Of a DNA stretch of 64,000 nucleotides, positions 1 to 9,652 are shown one piece after another. The position numbers were made by a program, and so were the translations under genes. The notes beneath the pieces are model-generated. The model was not told the DNA's origin. It saw only the letters and a list, made by a program, of their open reading frames with translations, and made no database searches. The DNA comes from CAYZWU01 sp964482235. Its GTDB lineage: Bacteria > Planctomycetota > B15-G4 > CAYZWU01. The DNA is taken from assembly GCA_964482235.1 (NCBI GenBank), contig CAYZWU010000012.1, positions 62,001 through 126,000 on the forward strand. The letters run 5' to 3'. How positions within the stretch are numbered: the first letter of the stretch is position 1; every line of letters begins with the position of its first letter.

Positions 1-1473
1 AACTTCCTCTGGACGGCCCTGATGGCAGGGATTCACGGACTCGGCCTCGACATGGTCGGCCTGGCCTGCTGGATCTCCTTCTTCCTCGGGCTGATCCTCC
101 TCTGGATCGTGAACCGCCGCCTTGTCGCTCTCCATGGCCCGGGAAACGCGGCCGCCTTCCTGGGGACCCTCTTTTTGGCCTGCTTTCCACCCTTTGCCGT
201 CTGGAGCACCGGCGGCCTCGAGACGATGCTCTTCGCGCTGCTTCTCTTCACGGCCTATGCGAACCTGCCGGGATCGATCGGCGAGCCGCGCGGCCTGCTG
301 GCCGGATTGGCGGCGGGCCTGCTCGCCTTGACACGGCCGGAGGGGATCATCTGGGGGCTCGCCCTGGCCGGGCTGCACCTTCTTCGCAGGGGACCGGAAA
401 AGGAGAGAGCCGTGGACCGGGCGTTCGTGCGCTACCTCGCCCTTCTCCTCTCAATGACTGCGATCTTCCTGGCGGCCCGCCTGCTCTACTTCGAGAAGGC
501 CCTGCCCAACACGGCCTACGCCAAGGTGGGTTTCTCGCTGGAGATTTTGGAAAGAGGCCTGCTCTATCTCGCGAACTTCTCCCTGACCTTCGCCACTCCG
601 GCGCTTCTGATTCTCCTGCTCCCCCTTCTCTGGTTCCAGAGGAAGCACGATCGTTCGATCGTGCCGGCCGCGGTGGTCATCGGGGGATTCGCCGCCTACT
701 CGATCGCCTCGGGCGGCGACTTCATGGCGATGGGGCGCTTTCTCGCGCCTGCCGCGCCGTTCTTCGCCATCCTCTTCGCGGCGCTCTTCGCCGCCTTGAC
801 GAGGCGGGGCCGCGCCCCCCTGAAGCCTCTCTCCGCCCTTGCGGCCCTGCTCCTGGCGATCCAGGCTCTTCCGGCCTTCGACCTTTGCCTGATTCCGGCA
901 GGCCTGCAGAGGGCGCTCGATTTCCGGTGGAACGACGAGGAGATCCGCTCCGAGGCCGCCCAGTGGGCCTACATGAACGAGAACATGAAGAAGTGGGCCG
1001 CTTCCGGCAGGGCATTGAAGGAGTACGCCTCGGAGGACGACAGCCTGGTCTGCGCCAATATCGGGGCCATCGGATATTACTCCGATCTCCTCATTCTTGA
1101 CCAGTGCGGCCTCGTGGAGCCCGACGTGGACCAGTGGCAGCCGATACCCGGGATGACGAGAAAGTCGGCCGGCCATGACAAGATGCGCCCCCTGGGTTAT
1201 TTTCTCGGCCGCTCGCCCACGTTCTTCCAGGCCGTCGTGTTCAACTCCGACGAAGAGGTCCGGCAGTTCGTCGCCTTCTGCCGCAACCAGGGCGTTCCGC
1301 CCGGATACGGCGTCCGGGCCATTCGCCTGGATGATTTCGACGATGCCCTGGAGGGAGCGACGCTCACGCTCATCGCGAAGAGGCAGTCCACTGCCTTCAA
1401 GCGGCTGCCCCGCCCCTTGCAGCCTGCCACCGGCAATCAATTCATGAAAGCTCGGGATAAAAACCGCCGATAG
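1..1473 (+). CDS. GT-C type membrane glycosyltransferase, 5' partial
   Basis: The frame is open from base 1 to the stop at 1471-1473, so the N-terminus lies outside the window; the first internal ATG (22) is not a credible start because hydrophobic coding sequence precedes it. About 490 residues are visible. There are many hydrophobic segments, then a soluble C-terminal part from about residue 300. The STGGLETMLFA segment resembles the SGLET signature of AftB-like/GT-C polyprenyl-phosphosugar transferases, and the later RFLAPAAPFF and GAIGYYSD motifs are also typical of that group. The likely role is transfer of a sugar from a lipid-linked donor at the outer face of the inner membrane; donor and acceptor cannot be told. 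The stop is 10 bases before the next gene, so the two are probably co-transcribed. Confidence 0.7.
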   Translation, partial: NFLWTALMAGIHGLGLDMVGLACWISFFLGLILLWIVNRRLVALHGPGNAAAFLGTLFLACFPPFAVWSTGGLETMLFALLLFTAYANLPGSIGEPRGLLAGLAAGLLALTRPEGIIWGLALAGLHLLRRGPEKERAVDRAFVRYLALLLSMTAIFLAARLLYFEKALPNTAYAKVGFSLEILERGLLYLANFSLTFATPALLILLLPLLWFQRKHDRSIVPAAVVIGGFAAYSIASGGDFMAMGRFLAPAAPFFAILFAALFAALTRRGRAPLKPLSALAALLLAIQALPAFDLCLIPAGLQRALDFRWNDEEIRSEAAQWAYMNENMKKWAASGRALKEYASEDDSLVCANIGAIGYYSDLLILDQCGLVEPDVDQWQPIPGMTRKSAGHDKMRPLGYFLGRSPTFFQAVVFNSDEEVRQFVAFCRNQGVPPGYGVRAIRLDDFDDALEGATLTLIAKRQSTAFKRLPRPLQPATGNQFMKARDKNRR

Positions 1474-1483
1474 GAGATCCGGC

Positions 1484-2869
1484 ATGAACCAACCTCGGAA
1501 GATCGCACTCGGAATCGTTGTCCTGGCCGCGGCGGCCGTGCTGTTCCTCGTCTTCCTGCCGGACGAGGAAGGCGTCTGCACGCCCGACAGCCCGAGCGTG
1601 ATCCTGATCACCCTGGACACCACCCGCGCCGACCGGCTCGGCTGCTACGGCTATCCCAATCCGCTGACCCCGGAGATCGACAAGGTGGCCGAAGAGGGCA
1701 TCCGCTTCGACCTCGCCATCGCCCAGGCGGCGGTGACGCCCGTGTCGCACGCGTCGATCCTCACGGGGCTCTACCCGTTCCAGCACGGTCTCCGGGTCCT
1801 GCACGGATCGTCCTGCTACCGCCTCGAGGAGGGGATCCCCACCCTCGCCACGACCCTCCGGAAGGAAGGCTGGAACACCGCCGCCTTCGTGAGTTCCTTT
1901 CCCGTGTCCGAGTACTTCGGGCTGCAGCACGGCTTCGACATCTTCGACACGGGGCTCGAGGGCAGCGTGGAAGAGAAGATGAGGATCTCTCCCGACGGCA
2001 AGGCGAACTGGGCCGTCGACCGGAACCAGCGCCGCGCCGATCTGACCACCGACCAGGCGATCGGCTGGATCAAGGAGAACCGCGATCCCTTCTTCATGTG
2101 GCTCCACTTCTTCGATCCCCACGACGGGACGATCACCCCGCCGAAGAAGGAGTGGATGCCCTACATGACCGGGGCGGACACCAGCAACCAGAAGGACCTG
2201 CAGCGCCGGATGTACGACGCGGAAGTGGCGTACATGGACCGGCAGCTGGGAAGGCTCTTCAAGTGCCTCCGGGAGACCGGGCTCTACGACAGGACGATGA
2301 TCATCATCACCAACGACCACGGCGAGGGGCTCGGCGACCACGACTGGTGGTTCCACCGGATCCTCTATCAGGAGCAGATCCGGATGCCGCTGATTTTCCG
2401 TCTCCCCGGCGACCAGGGCGGCCGCGTCATCCCCGATATGGTGCGGAGCATCGACATCATGCCCACGGTGCTCGAGCAGCTCGGCGTGAAGCCTCCGCCC
2501 ATGACCGGCAAGAGCCTGATGGGCCTGATTCGCGGCGAGCAGGAACAGCCGCGCACCGCCTATGCCGACGCCCTGATCCGCCTCGACGACAACCGGCCGA
2601 GCCACGCCAAGGACATCTACAACGACCTGATGTACTGCGTGATCAAGGGGCCGTGGAAGCTGATCCACAGGCGGTTCAACCCCGAGCACTCGGAGCTCTA
2701 CAGGCTCGACCAGGATCCCCTGGAAAAGAACAACGTGATCGACCAGTTTCCCGACAAGAGGAAGGAGCTCTTCGAGTTCCTGGACCAGCCGGGCATCATG
2801 ATCGAGAAGCTGATCCCGTCGAAGTACGACAGCGAGCAGTCGCAGCGGCTCAAGGAGCTCGGCTACTGA
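1484..2869 (+). CDS. Membrane-anchored sulfatase-fold (alkaline phosphatase superfamily) hydrolase
   Basis: A 461-residue protein with an N-terminal membrane segment (about residues 6-25) and the sulfatase-family metal-binding opening LITLDTTRADRLGCYGY. It also has an ITNDHGEGLGDH metal site and a C-terminal WKLIHR/LYRLDQDPLE region typical of the family. At the nucleophile position the sequence reads VTPVSHASILTG, so a Thr stands where true sulfatases have the Cys or Ser that becomes formylglycine. This points to a phosphotransferase/phosphodiesterase-like member or a non-sulfatase hydrolase. GGAGAT lies upstream of the ATG. The 10-base spacing after the GT-C gene suggests joint work on an envelope glycan. 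Fold is confident; substrate unknown. Confidence 0.8.
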   Translation: MNQPRKIALGIVVLAAAAVLFLVFLPDEEGVCTPDSPSVILITLDTTRADRLGCYGYPNPLTPEIDKVAEEGIRFDLAIAQAAVTPVSHASILTGLYPFQHGLRVLHGSSCYRLEEGIPTLATTLRKEGWNTAAFVSSFPVSEYFGLQHGFDIFDTGLEGSVEEKMRISPDGKANWAVDRNQRRADLTTDQAIGWIKENRDPFFMWLHFFDPHDGTITPPKKEWMPYMTGADTSNQKDLQRRMYDAEVAYMDRQLGRLFKCLRETGLYDRTMIIITNDHGEGLGDHDWWFHRILYQEQIRMPLIFRLPGDQGGRVIPDMVRSIDIMPTVLEQLGVKPPPMTGKSLMGLIRGEQEQPRTAYADALIRLDDNRPSHAKDIYNDLMYCVIKGPWKLIHRRFNPEHSELYRLDQDPLEKNNVIDQFPDKRKELFEFLDQPGIMIEKLIPSKYDSEQSQRLKELGY

Positions 2870-2911
2870 GCTCCGGCACCTCCACCCGATCCGTTGATCA
2901 ACGCCGACGCT

Positions 2912-4162
2912 CTAGTGGCAGTAGCGCTGGGTCAGGATCGATGTCCCATCCACGTCGTACGGAGTAATGGCACGAAGACCGCTGTAGTACATGTTGACAA
3001 TTGCCTGATTGTGGGCACGCAGTCCGCAGGCCGTATTGGTCCAGGCCTGAACCTGGGTGTAGAAGATCTCCGCATAGGCAGGTCCGGATATGTCGATGCC
3101 GTCGCCTTTATCTGCCCAGAAATCACAGTAATAGATGTCCCCTTGAATGCCCCCGCTGCCCGAGTGCTGTAGGATCAGTGCATCTCCCGTCCCGGCCCAG
3201 ATGTGGGTGCGCCAGAGATTGAGCCGGTTCACCCCCACGGCCTGGACGCCGAACAGGGCGTTCTCCTCCGCTTCCAGATCGCAGCGCAGCAGCTCGACGT
3301 AGACCTGATCGGGCGTGGCGGTCGAGGCATCGATATCCATGGCCCCCTGTCCGCCCGTCATGCTTGAGTCATAACCGTAGATATCCGAGTTGTCGCCCAG
3401 ATCGGCATCGATCGCCAGACCGTTTTCCGAGTTGACGTCCGAGTGGATGATCTCGAGACCGAATTCTTCGCCGCCGGGATATCCTTGACCTGTCATCTTG
3501 ATCGCCGGACCGACGGGGGATTCCAGCAGGCAGCCCTCGATCCAGAGCTCGCTGGATGCGTTGGTTCCGGAGAATGAAACGGCAGCCGCGTTCTGATTCA
3601 TGATGGTCAAGCCTGTCAGGCCGTACCCGACCTCCGTGGGCCCTGCCGGCGGCGATACCCTGATGGTCGGATCGGTCATGCTCGCCTGCGCAAGAACGAA
3701 GGTCGCCGCATACCCGGCCCATCCGACCAGGATCGTATCATCCGGGATCGTGTAGGAATTCTGCAGCATATGGAAGCCCGGGGGCACGAGGATGTAGGAC
3801 CACTGCCTCTGCCCCTTGCCCGTGGGCTTGTTCTTCCGGCTTGCACAGAACTCGCCCGCCGCTTCGAGGGAGTGGAATCCGACGCCCTGGGGAAAGACGA
3901 GGAACGGCCCTTCGTCGGGATCGACGGAGCTTCTGTCGAAGCCGGCCATATCCCTGGAAACGATTTTCTTGAGGCTGCTATGCTTGTGGCGCGGCGCTCC
4001 CCTCATATTCGGAGGCGGTTTCACCATCCGCGGTGCGTCCTCCTTGTCCGACGACGAACCTGTCGACTGGCTCTGCGCCGAGCAGAGGGAGATCAAAACA
4101 AAAATCAGCAGCATCGCAGCTGCGGCAGTAAAGAGGCTTTTGAGAAAACGTCGACGGTTCAT
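2912..4162 (-). CDS. Secreted right-handed beta-helix (pectate-lyase-like) protein
   Basis: 416 residues. The N-terminus MNRRRFLKSLF followed by a hydrophobic stretch and CSAQS is an export signal; the RRRFLK pattern is Tat-like but not a full consensus. After a low-complexity linker there is a region of short repeated beta-strand turns (for example GLTGLTIMNQNAAAVSFSG and similar), as in parallel beta-helix proteins. No catalytic motif is recognised. AGGAGGAG sits just upstream of the ATG at 4162 and fixes the start. It is convergent with the sulfatase-like gene (42-base gap). It shares no obvious C-terminal module with the other two beta-helix proteins in the window. Function is unknown. 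Confidence 0.7.
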   Translation of the reverse strand: MNRRRFLKSLFTAAAAMLLIFVLISLCSAQSQSTGSSSDKEDAPRMVKPPPNMRGAPRHKHSSLKKIVSRDMAGFDRSSVDPDEGPFLVFPQGVGFHSLEAAGEFCASRKNKPTGKGQRQWSYILVPPGFHMLQNSYTIPDDTILVGWAGYAATFVLAQASMTDPTIRVSPPAGPTEVGYGLTGLTIMNQNAAAVSFSGTNASSELWIEGCLLESPVGPAIKMTGQGYPGGEEFGLEIIHSDVNSENGLAIDADLGDNSDIYGYDSSMTGGQGAMDIDASTATPDQVYVELLRCDLEAEENALFGVQAVGVNRLNLWRTHIWAGTGDALILQHSGSGGIQGDIYYCDFWADKGDGIDISGPAYAEIFYTQVQAWTNTACGLRAHNQAIVNMYYSGLRAITPYDVDGTSILTQRYCH

Positions 4163-4323
4163 GGCACTCTCCTCCTTCTCTCGAGATGGGATCGGACTGA
4201 TACCCGGGCTGCCCGGCGATAAACTGAAGCAGCGTTGAATGTCCGGTGAAGCAGGAATTATATATCAACCTCTATGGATTTTGAAGAAGGGAAAGGTTTT
4301 ATCGAGGGGATACGAAAGCCTTC

Positions 4324-6939
4324 TCACTTATCGTCGATCAACTCATACTGGAAGATCCGGCCTCGTTCGATCTGGAGAATCGGCGTCCGGCATTCCTCGC
4401 CCGTCTTGGCCCTGATTACGGCTCGGACCCTCGATTCCGGAATTCCTCTGAAAATGACACCGGCATCACCCTTCGCTGTATGGCCCGCCTTGATCCGCAC
4501 TCCCGATTCGTCTTGCAGCCACACGTCGTAGTCGAAGGTCCAGCGGGTGCGAGAATCGGTTGCCGTGTCGTATTTCTCCTTCAACAGGCAGTAGAAGGAA
4601 TAGAAGTCCACCTCGACACCCGTGATCTCACGTGAATCCAGCGTGATCTCGAGAAAGTCCCCTGCGGCCAGATTCCTCTTCTCGAATACATCGAGCCAAT
4701 GAGTCGTCCCCTCGATGTTGGATGACGCCTGCAGCCTGTACATTCTATTCAAGGCAGCAGGGAAGGAGAACTTTCCGTCAGGCCCCGTGCTGCGATAGTC
4801 GTCATCGAAAAAAGTGATCTTACTCGACCCCGACTCCGTTTCGCAGAGATTCAGCATTACGCCTTTCAGCGGCGCACCGGCCTCATCGCGGACAACACCC
4901 TGGATCGATCTGTCGGGAGGATTGTCGTCGCCGCAGAGAAGGGTGATACGTTCCCACCTCAGGAGTTGACCGTAGTCGACGGGGATTGTCGTGTCCGGTC
5001 GATCGATGACATACAGAATGCCCTTCGTGAAGGGCGGGAAGGTCATCTCGCAGAAGCCGGTCCGGTCCGTTCTGCCTGAGATCAACCAGGTCTTCCTCTT
5101 CGTCCCGCCCATATCCACATCATCGAGCTCGCCGCAGACCAGCATGTCATCGAGCGGTTTGCCGGTCTGGTCCACGACACGAATATCCGGATAGAGCAGG
5201 CCCCTCCTCAGGGTGAACCAGAGCACTCCGCTGTCGGGATCGATCGCCATCCCATCCACGGGCTCCGCGCTTTCATCGATGGGAACGCTGAACGTCACGG
5301 GCGGATGGGGACCATGGTTCATATGGCCGATGCTCCGCAGCGACAGCCTGATCGGCTCGGTCAGCAGGAGATCGATGACGGAGAGCCCGTCCGAGTCGGT
5401 CAAGGGAGCACCGCAGCCGTACCCTGATCCATCCGCCATCGTCTTCATGATGTCGAGGTGGGCGCCGGCCACGGGCCGCCCTGACTCGTCCTGCACCCCC
5501 ACCGTGATCGACTCGAGAAGAATCTCCTTGAATGGTATCTCGCAGACGCCCTCCACCATGTTCTCGACACACAGGACACCGGAGAAAGCCCTCTTTTCAT
5601 GAGGAGGCGTCACCGAGGTGAGGAACAGAAAACGCCGCCACCTCCTCTCGAGGCTCGCGGGACTGCAGTTACGGAGACGGAACAAGCCTTCATCGTCCGT
5701 GACTTCATCCCAGACGGAAAAATAGTTGATCCCTCTCTCTACCTTGAATCCCGCCAGAGGTAGGTGCGATTCCGCTGAAACGGCTCGACATTGCAGCATC
5801 CTGCGTTCTGCAGCAAGTTCCAGAAGGATCAGCGGAGGAAACCCGTTGGCCAGCGACATCTTCTCATCGCGAGCCTCGAATCGTTCATATCCCGTGCCGT
5901 AACAGACAAAGGATAAAAAGCTATCACCTGGTGCGGCGAATGTCAGCTTTGGCATGGAAAAACAGCCCGCCTCATCTGCCGTTGCGTGTCTTTGATCTTG
6001 CCTGAGGTATTTCCCGATGGACACATGATCAATGTCAAGGGCCACACGGGCATCCTTGACAGACCGGCCTGTTTCCCTGTCGAGCACGCGGCTGCTCCAG
6101 ATCCCGGCTCGCTGCATGGGGATTTCAATGGGATTCGGCCTCTCCCAGTCGAAGTCGCACATGAAGTGATCGGCCCGGCTTTCCGCGCTCGCATGAACGA
6201 TGTCGAGCCGCCTGCTGCCCCATGCGGAGAATTGGGATTGGGTGAGCTCGGCATCGCTGATCGTGATGAAACCGGAAGCACCGCTTCTCTTTTCTACAAC
6301 GGGCCCCCGGTAATCGGGCTGCATGAAACGAACTCGCGCCCCGCAAATCGGCTCTCCCGATTCATCGACGACTCGCAGGCGATGCAACTGGTCCCGCCGC
6401 AGGTAGAACGAACCGAGATCGACCTGCAGCCCTTGAGCAGGGCAGGGAACAGATGTTCTCCGGTCGAGAAACCCCTCGGCCGTGAGAGAGACGTAAATCG
6501 ACTTCGGCCTTTTCTCCGGAAGAAAGGGAACAGCGAAAGAGAAACGGCCTTCACCGTCCGCTTCTGCCCTTATGACTCCCAGTTGCTCGCTGACGGGAAT
6601 GAGCCTGACGGACAATCCGGCGCGGTCTATTCCCTCGCCGTTGTCGCGAGCCCGGACCTGGCCGGTCAAAGTCAGGGAAGCAAGATGCGAGTCGATATCG
6701 ATCTTCACGCCCGGGGCATCTGAATCGCCGGTGTTCTTTTCCGAAGCATCCGGACGCCCGGCTTCCCCTGTGGTAGAGGTGATGCCGCCCTTCTCGTCAG
6801 GAACCGGGCCGTCTCCATGCCATATATCGGTCGCGAAAATGATAAGCAAGCAGAGAATAGCAAGCGACATCACGAGAATCAGCGCAGCATTGCGTTTGAA
6901 GGTGATCCGCTTTCGTTGGTTAGTCGATGCGATGCCCAT
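4324..6939 (-). CDS. Membrane-anchored protein with repeated carboxypeptidase-regulatory-like domains
   Basis: 871 residues. One N-terminal membrane segment (about residues 16-37) is followed by an acidic linker and then several beta-sandwich repeats of the CarboxypepD_reg type. Examples are VVDESGEPICGARV, VQDESGRPVAGAHL, VVDQTGKPLDDML and VVRDEAGAPLKGVML, each with a later G-x-F/Y-x-F-like strand. Such repeats are usually structural or adhesive extracytoplasmic modules; no catalytic domain is visible. The SD-like GGGGGG stretch precedes the ATG at 6939. It lies 161 bases upstream of the beta-helix gene on the same strand. Localisation to the periplasmic or outer face is inferred; precise function unknown. 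Confidence 0.65.
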   Translation of the reverse strand: MGIASTNQRKRITFKRNAALILVMSLAILCLLIIFATDIWHGDGPVPDEKGGITSTTGEAGRPDASEKNTGDSDAPGVKIDIDSHLASLTLTGQVRARDNGEGIDRAGLSVRLIPVSEQLGVIRAEADGEGRFSFAVPFLPEKRPKSIYVSLTAEGFLDRRTSVPCPAQGLQVDLGSFYLRRDQLHRLRVVDESGEPICGARVRFMQPDYRGPVVEKRSGASGFITISDAELTQSQFSAWGSRRLDIVHASAESRADHFMCDFDWERPNPIEIPMQRAGIWSSRVLDRETGRSVKDARVALDIDHVSIGKYLRQDQRHATADEAGCFSMPKLTFAAPGDSFLSFVCYGTGYERFEARDEKMSLANGFPPLILLELAAERRMLQCRAVSAESHLPLAGFKVERGINYFSVWDEVTDDEGLFRLRNCSPASLERRWRRFLFLTSVTPPHEKRAFSGVLCVENMVEGVCEIPFKEILLESITVGVQDESGRPVAGAHLDIMKTMADGSGYGCGAPLTDSDGLSVIDLLLTEPIRLSLRSIGHMNHGPHPPVTFSVPIDESAEPVDGMAIDPDSGVLWFTLRRGLLYPDIRVVDQTGKPLDDMLVCGELDDVDMGGTKRKTWLISGRTDRTGFCEMTFPPFTKGILYVIDRPDTTIPVDYGQLLRWERITLLCGDDNPPDRSIQGVVRDEAGAPLKGVMLNLCETESGSSKITFFDDDYRSTGPDGKFSFPAALNRMYRLQASSNIEGTTHWLDVFEKRNLAAGDFLEITLDSREITGVEVDFYSFYCLLKEKYDTATDSRTRWTFDYDVWLQDESGVRIKAGHTAKGDAGVIFRGIPESRVRAVIRAKTGEECRTPILQIERGRIFQYELIDDK

Positions 6940-7005
6940 CCTACCCCCCGCATGACATCAAGAACCGAGGAACATACCACCTGATAATGAACGGCAGCTC
7001 CTCTG

Positions 7006-9360
7006 TCAAGTTCGCGGTTTGAGATCGATCCCTTCCTCCCCGGCCAGGAAGAAGCCGATCTGGCGGATCTCATCGGGAGTGAGCTTGAAGAGCTGATGGA
7101 GGATGGCTGCATCCCGGTCGATGGCCGGGTAGAGTTCGGGCCGCGAGACGATGCGGTCCCTGATCCTCTCCGCCAGCCGGCGATAGGCTTTCTGGTGAGG
7201 CGAGCGCAGCGTGGGGCCCCCGCTGAAGGAGGTGATCTCCGCAAGGGTGATGCGGGGCTCGTCGCTCCGGCAGAGCGCGAGGATCTGGGCCCGCTCCTCG
7301 AGCCACGCCTCCACGCTGAAGGGGTCGAAGCCGAGGGAGGCGAACTTGAAGAGCTTCCAGAGGAAGCGCCGGCTCAGGGGAAGGAAGGTGTCGGCATCGG
7401 TGATATGCTGGATCTCGTGGCTGAGCAGCGCCTGGAAGCGCTTCTCCAGATAGGACGGCGTCCCCTTCTCCATCCCGTGATCCCGAAAGGCGAGGTAGAG
7501 CAGGCGTTCCGTCGCGCCAAGCGGCTCTTCCGTGTCGAGCCGCTTGTCCTTCTTTCCGTGCACGAAGGCACGCGGGGCCGGATCGGATAGAAGCGCCTCC
7601 TCGCGCTCGCGATAGCGGGAGAAGATCGTCTCCGCCTTCTCGGCTTCCGCCCTGACGGCATCGACATTCACGAAGATGAACGTCCGGAGAGCGGCGGCGG
7701 CAACGGTGTTTCCCAGGTATTCGCTGTACGTCGGCACGCGCAGGTTCGAGCAGGAGATCAGATCAAAGGTCACCTTTCCCTGATCGCCCGCCGCAGCAAG
7801 GCTTTCCTGATATCCGATCAGGTCGAGCAGGCAGGCCTCGACGGGACAGCCGCTCCGCTGGCCGAGCAGGAAGAACCGGTTGTAGCGCCGGAAGAAGACG
7901 GCGGCCGAGCTCCGGGCCGAGTCCCGCGGATCGGTTACCTTCCCCAGGGGGCCGTAGCTCGTCACCTCGAGCGACTCGAAGATGTTGCAATCGAGAAAGG
8001 CCTCGGAGAGCTGCGACAGGTAGTCGAGCGTCTCGTCGAGGCTCTTGCAGTCTCCGGTGATCCGATATCGCCCGTAGCTGGCGGTGAAGTACCGGGCCAT
8101 GGCGACCTCGAAGCCGCGGAATCCATACGCCTGGCGCAGGAGCTCCGCGGCCTGCGTCGAGAGCTCGCCTCCCGCTTCCTGGACTGACGCCAGGTAGTAG
8201 ATCGCCTCGTCGACCCATCCGATACGCAGCAGGTACTCCGAGAGAGCGAGAACCGTGTCCGATCGAGGAGTGCCGCTCTCTTGGGAAGCGAGAAGGGTTT
8301 CGAATTCGCGAAGACGCCCCGCCGCATCTTGCAGCCTCCCGCCGCGCAGCCACTCGGCAGGACAGTCGGCGATCTGAACGGCCAGCGCCTCGGAGAGGCG
8401 GCCAGACACGGCCAGGACGAAGCGGAGCTCCCTCCGGGTGCGCACGTCGAAGGGCCAGGAGTCGAAGACGCGCGACAGGTAGGTGCGGGCTCCTGCCAGG
8501 ATGCCCAGCTTGCGGCAGCAGATGCCGAGGAGGAGGCAGAGCTCCCTCTCGTTCTTCACCTCCCTATCCGTCAGGGAACCGTAGCGGTACAGCACGCTGC
8601 GCGTCAGGTCCTCGCGCGGCTTCCTGTCGAGCCACTCGAGGATGGTGCTGAAATAATCCGGATAGGATTCGAGGCCGAGCTCCAGCGCCAGGGCCGTCTC
8701 GAGTGCGTTTTCCACGCCCAGGACCTTTGCGCGGACGCGGAGCGCGGTCATGCGGATCGCCTTGTCCTCGGGGAATCTCTCTTCCAGCTCGTGGAGCAGA
8801 TTGGCCGTTCGCGGATCATTCGTTCTGAGGCAGAGCTCGAGAAGCCCGCGCCACGCCTCGCGGCCGTCAGGATAGAGCCTTGCCGCCTCCTCGAAATGCC
8901 TCATGCTCTCCCAGGGCCGACCGGCCGCCGCGGTGGCGAAGCCGAGGCCGCAGTGGCCCCAGTAGAATGCGGGATCGAGGTCCACCGCTTTCTTGAAATA
9001 GGAAATCTGATTCTCGGGACGCGTGAAGAGCCGCCCCAGAAGGTACTGGTAGGCAGGCTCGGAAGGATCGTACTCGAGCAGCGCGCCATGACTGATAAGA
9101 AGGGCGCCTTGACCGCACTCCTCCAGAGCGAGATCCTGAAGAAGCCGGTGCGCCTTCACGAAAATAGGATCAACGGCAACCGCTTCCTCGAGCTTCCGGC
9201 GGGCTTCTTCCGGTTCTTCGTCCCAAACATCTGTTCTGGCATCGTGATAGAGATGGAGAGCCGTCTCAGGGGTACCTTCTGAATAGGAACCGCCCGGAAC
9301 AGTGTAACATCCTGGAGTCAGCGAAATTAAAGCAAGTAGAAGAAACAGGCGACGGCTCAT
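7006..9360 (-). CDS. TPR lipoprotein with C-terminal HExxH metalloprotease-like domain
   Basis: 784 residues. The signal peptide ends in a lipobox (LTPGC, Cys18), so the protein should be lipid-anchored. Residues about 30-450 contain TPR-like helical repeats (for example AYQYLLGRLF, YWGHCGLGFATAAAGR). The C-terminal part carries HEIQH at residues 648-652, with glutamates in VEAWLEERAQ (Glu684, Glu688, Glu689), an arrangement compatible with a gluzincin HExxH...E zinc site. That it is a peptidase is inference from the motif; no named family is recognised. GAGAGAG lies upstream of the ATG. It may degrade or process envelope proteins with the TPR part as a docking scaffold. Confidence 0.65.
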   Translation of the reverse strand: MSRRLFLLLALISLTPGCYTVPGGSYSEGTPETALHLYHDARTDVWDEEPEEARRKLEEAVAVDPIFVKAHRLLQDLALEECGQGALLISHGALLEYDPSEPAYQYLLGRLFTRPENQISYFKKAVDLDPAFYWGHCGLGFATAAAGRPWESMRHFEEAARLYPDGREAWRGLLELCLRTNDPRTANLLHELEERFPEDKAIRMTALRVRAKVLGVENALETALALELGLESYPDYFSTILEWLDRKPREDLTRSVLYRYGSLTDREVKNERELCLLLGICCRKLGILAGARTYLSRVFDSWPFDVRTRRELRFVLAVSGRLSEALAVQIADCPAEWLRGGRLQDAAGRLREFETLLASQESGTPRSDTVLALSEYLLRIGWVDEAIYYLASVQEAGGELSTQAAELLRQAYGFRGFEVAMARYFTASYGRYRITGDCKSLDETLDYLSQLSEAFLDCNIFESLEVTSYGPLGKVTDPRDSARSSAAVFFRRYNRFFLLGQRSGCPVEACLLDLIGYQESLAAAGDQGKVTFDLISCSNLRVPTYSEYLGNTVAAAALRTFIFVNVDAVRAEAEKAETIFSRYREREEALLSDPAPRAFVHGKKDKRLDTEEPLGATERLLYLAFRDHGMEKGTPSYLEKRFQALLSHEIQHITDADTFLPLSRRFLWKLFKFASLGFDPFSVEAWLEERAQILALCRSDEPRITLAEITSFSGGPTLRSPHQKAYRRLAERIRDRIVSRPELYPAIDRDAAILHQLFKLTPDEIRQIGFFLAGEEGIDLKPRT

Positions 9361-9652
9361 TGTTACTCTCTCAGGGCTTCTCGCCGATCGACCATGAACA
9401 AATGTTCAGGAGACGTAACCTCCTTGAACACAATATAAAACGATATTTTTGGTATCTGTTAGGTGGAACAGGAGTTCACGCTTTTCTCTTTTTCTCGATC
9501 ATTTTCGGACGGCCCGGGAAACGTCAAAAAAAGAACCATTCCACTAATCCGTTGAACCATAAACAATTAACCCAACTGATCGAGGAGCGCATATGCTTTG
9601 GCACACTCTTTGTTTATAGAAACAGCTGATAGTTGGCCAAGGTTTTTTCGGA
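9361..9652. other. Intergenic stretch without a supported gene
   Basis: Moderately AT-rich DNA between the TPR lipoprotein start and the structured RNA. An 89-codon open frame on + (9360-9629) has no family resemblance, no convincing ribosome binding site and overlaps the lipoprotein start, so it is not called. The segment probably holds the lipoprotein promoter and the promoter of the downstream structured RNA, but no clear -35/-10 pair was assigned. Confidence 0.4.

Noticed and set aside
1442..2689. 415-codon minus-strand frame over the sulfatase-like gene
   Set aside because: Shadow frame rich in His/Val/Gly/Asp; no recognisable domain, while + encodes a complete family protein.
9360..9629. 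89-codon gene upstream of the structured RNA
   Set aside because: No ribosome binding site, no family resemblance, and it starts at the lipoprotein start codon on the other strand.
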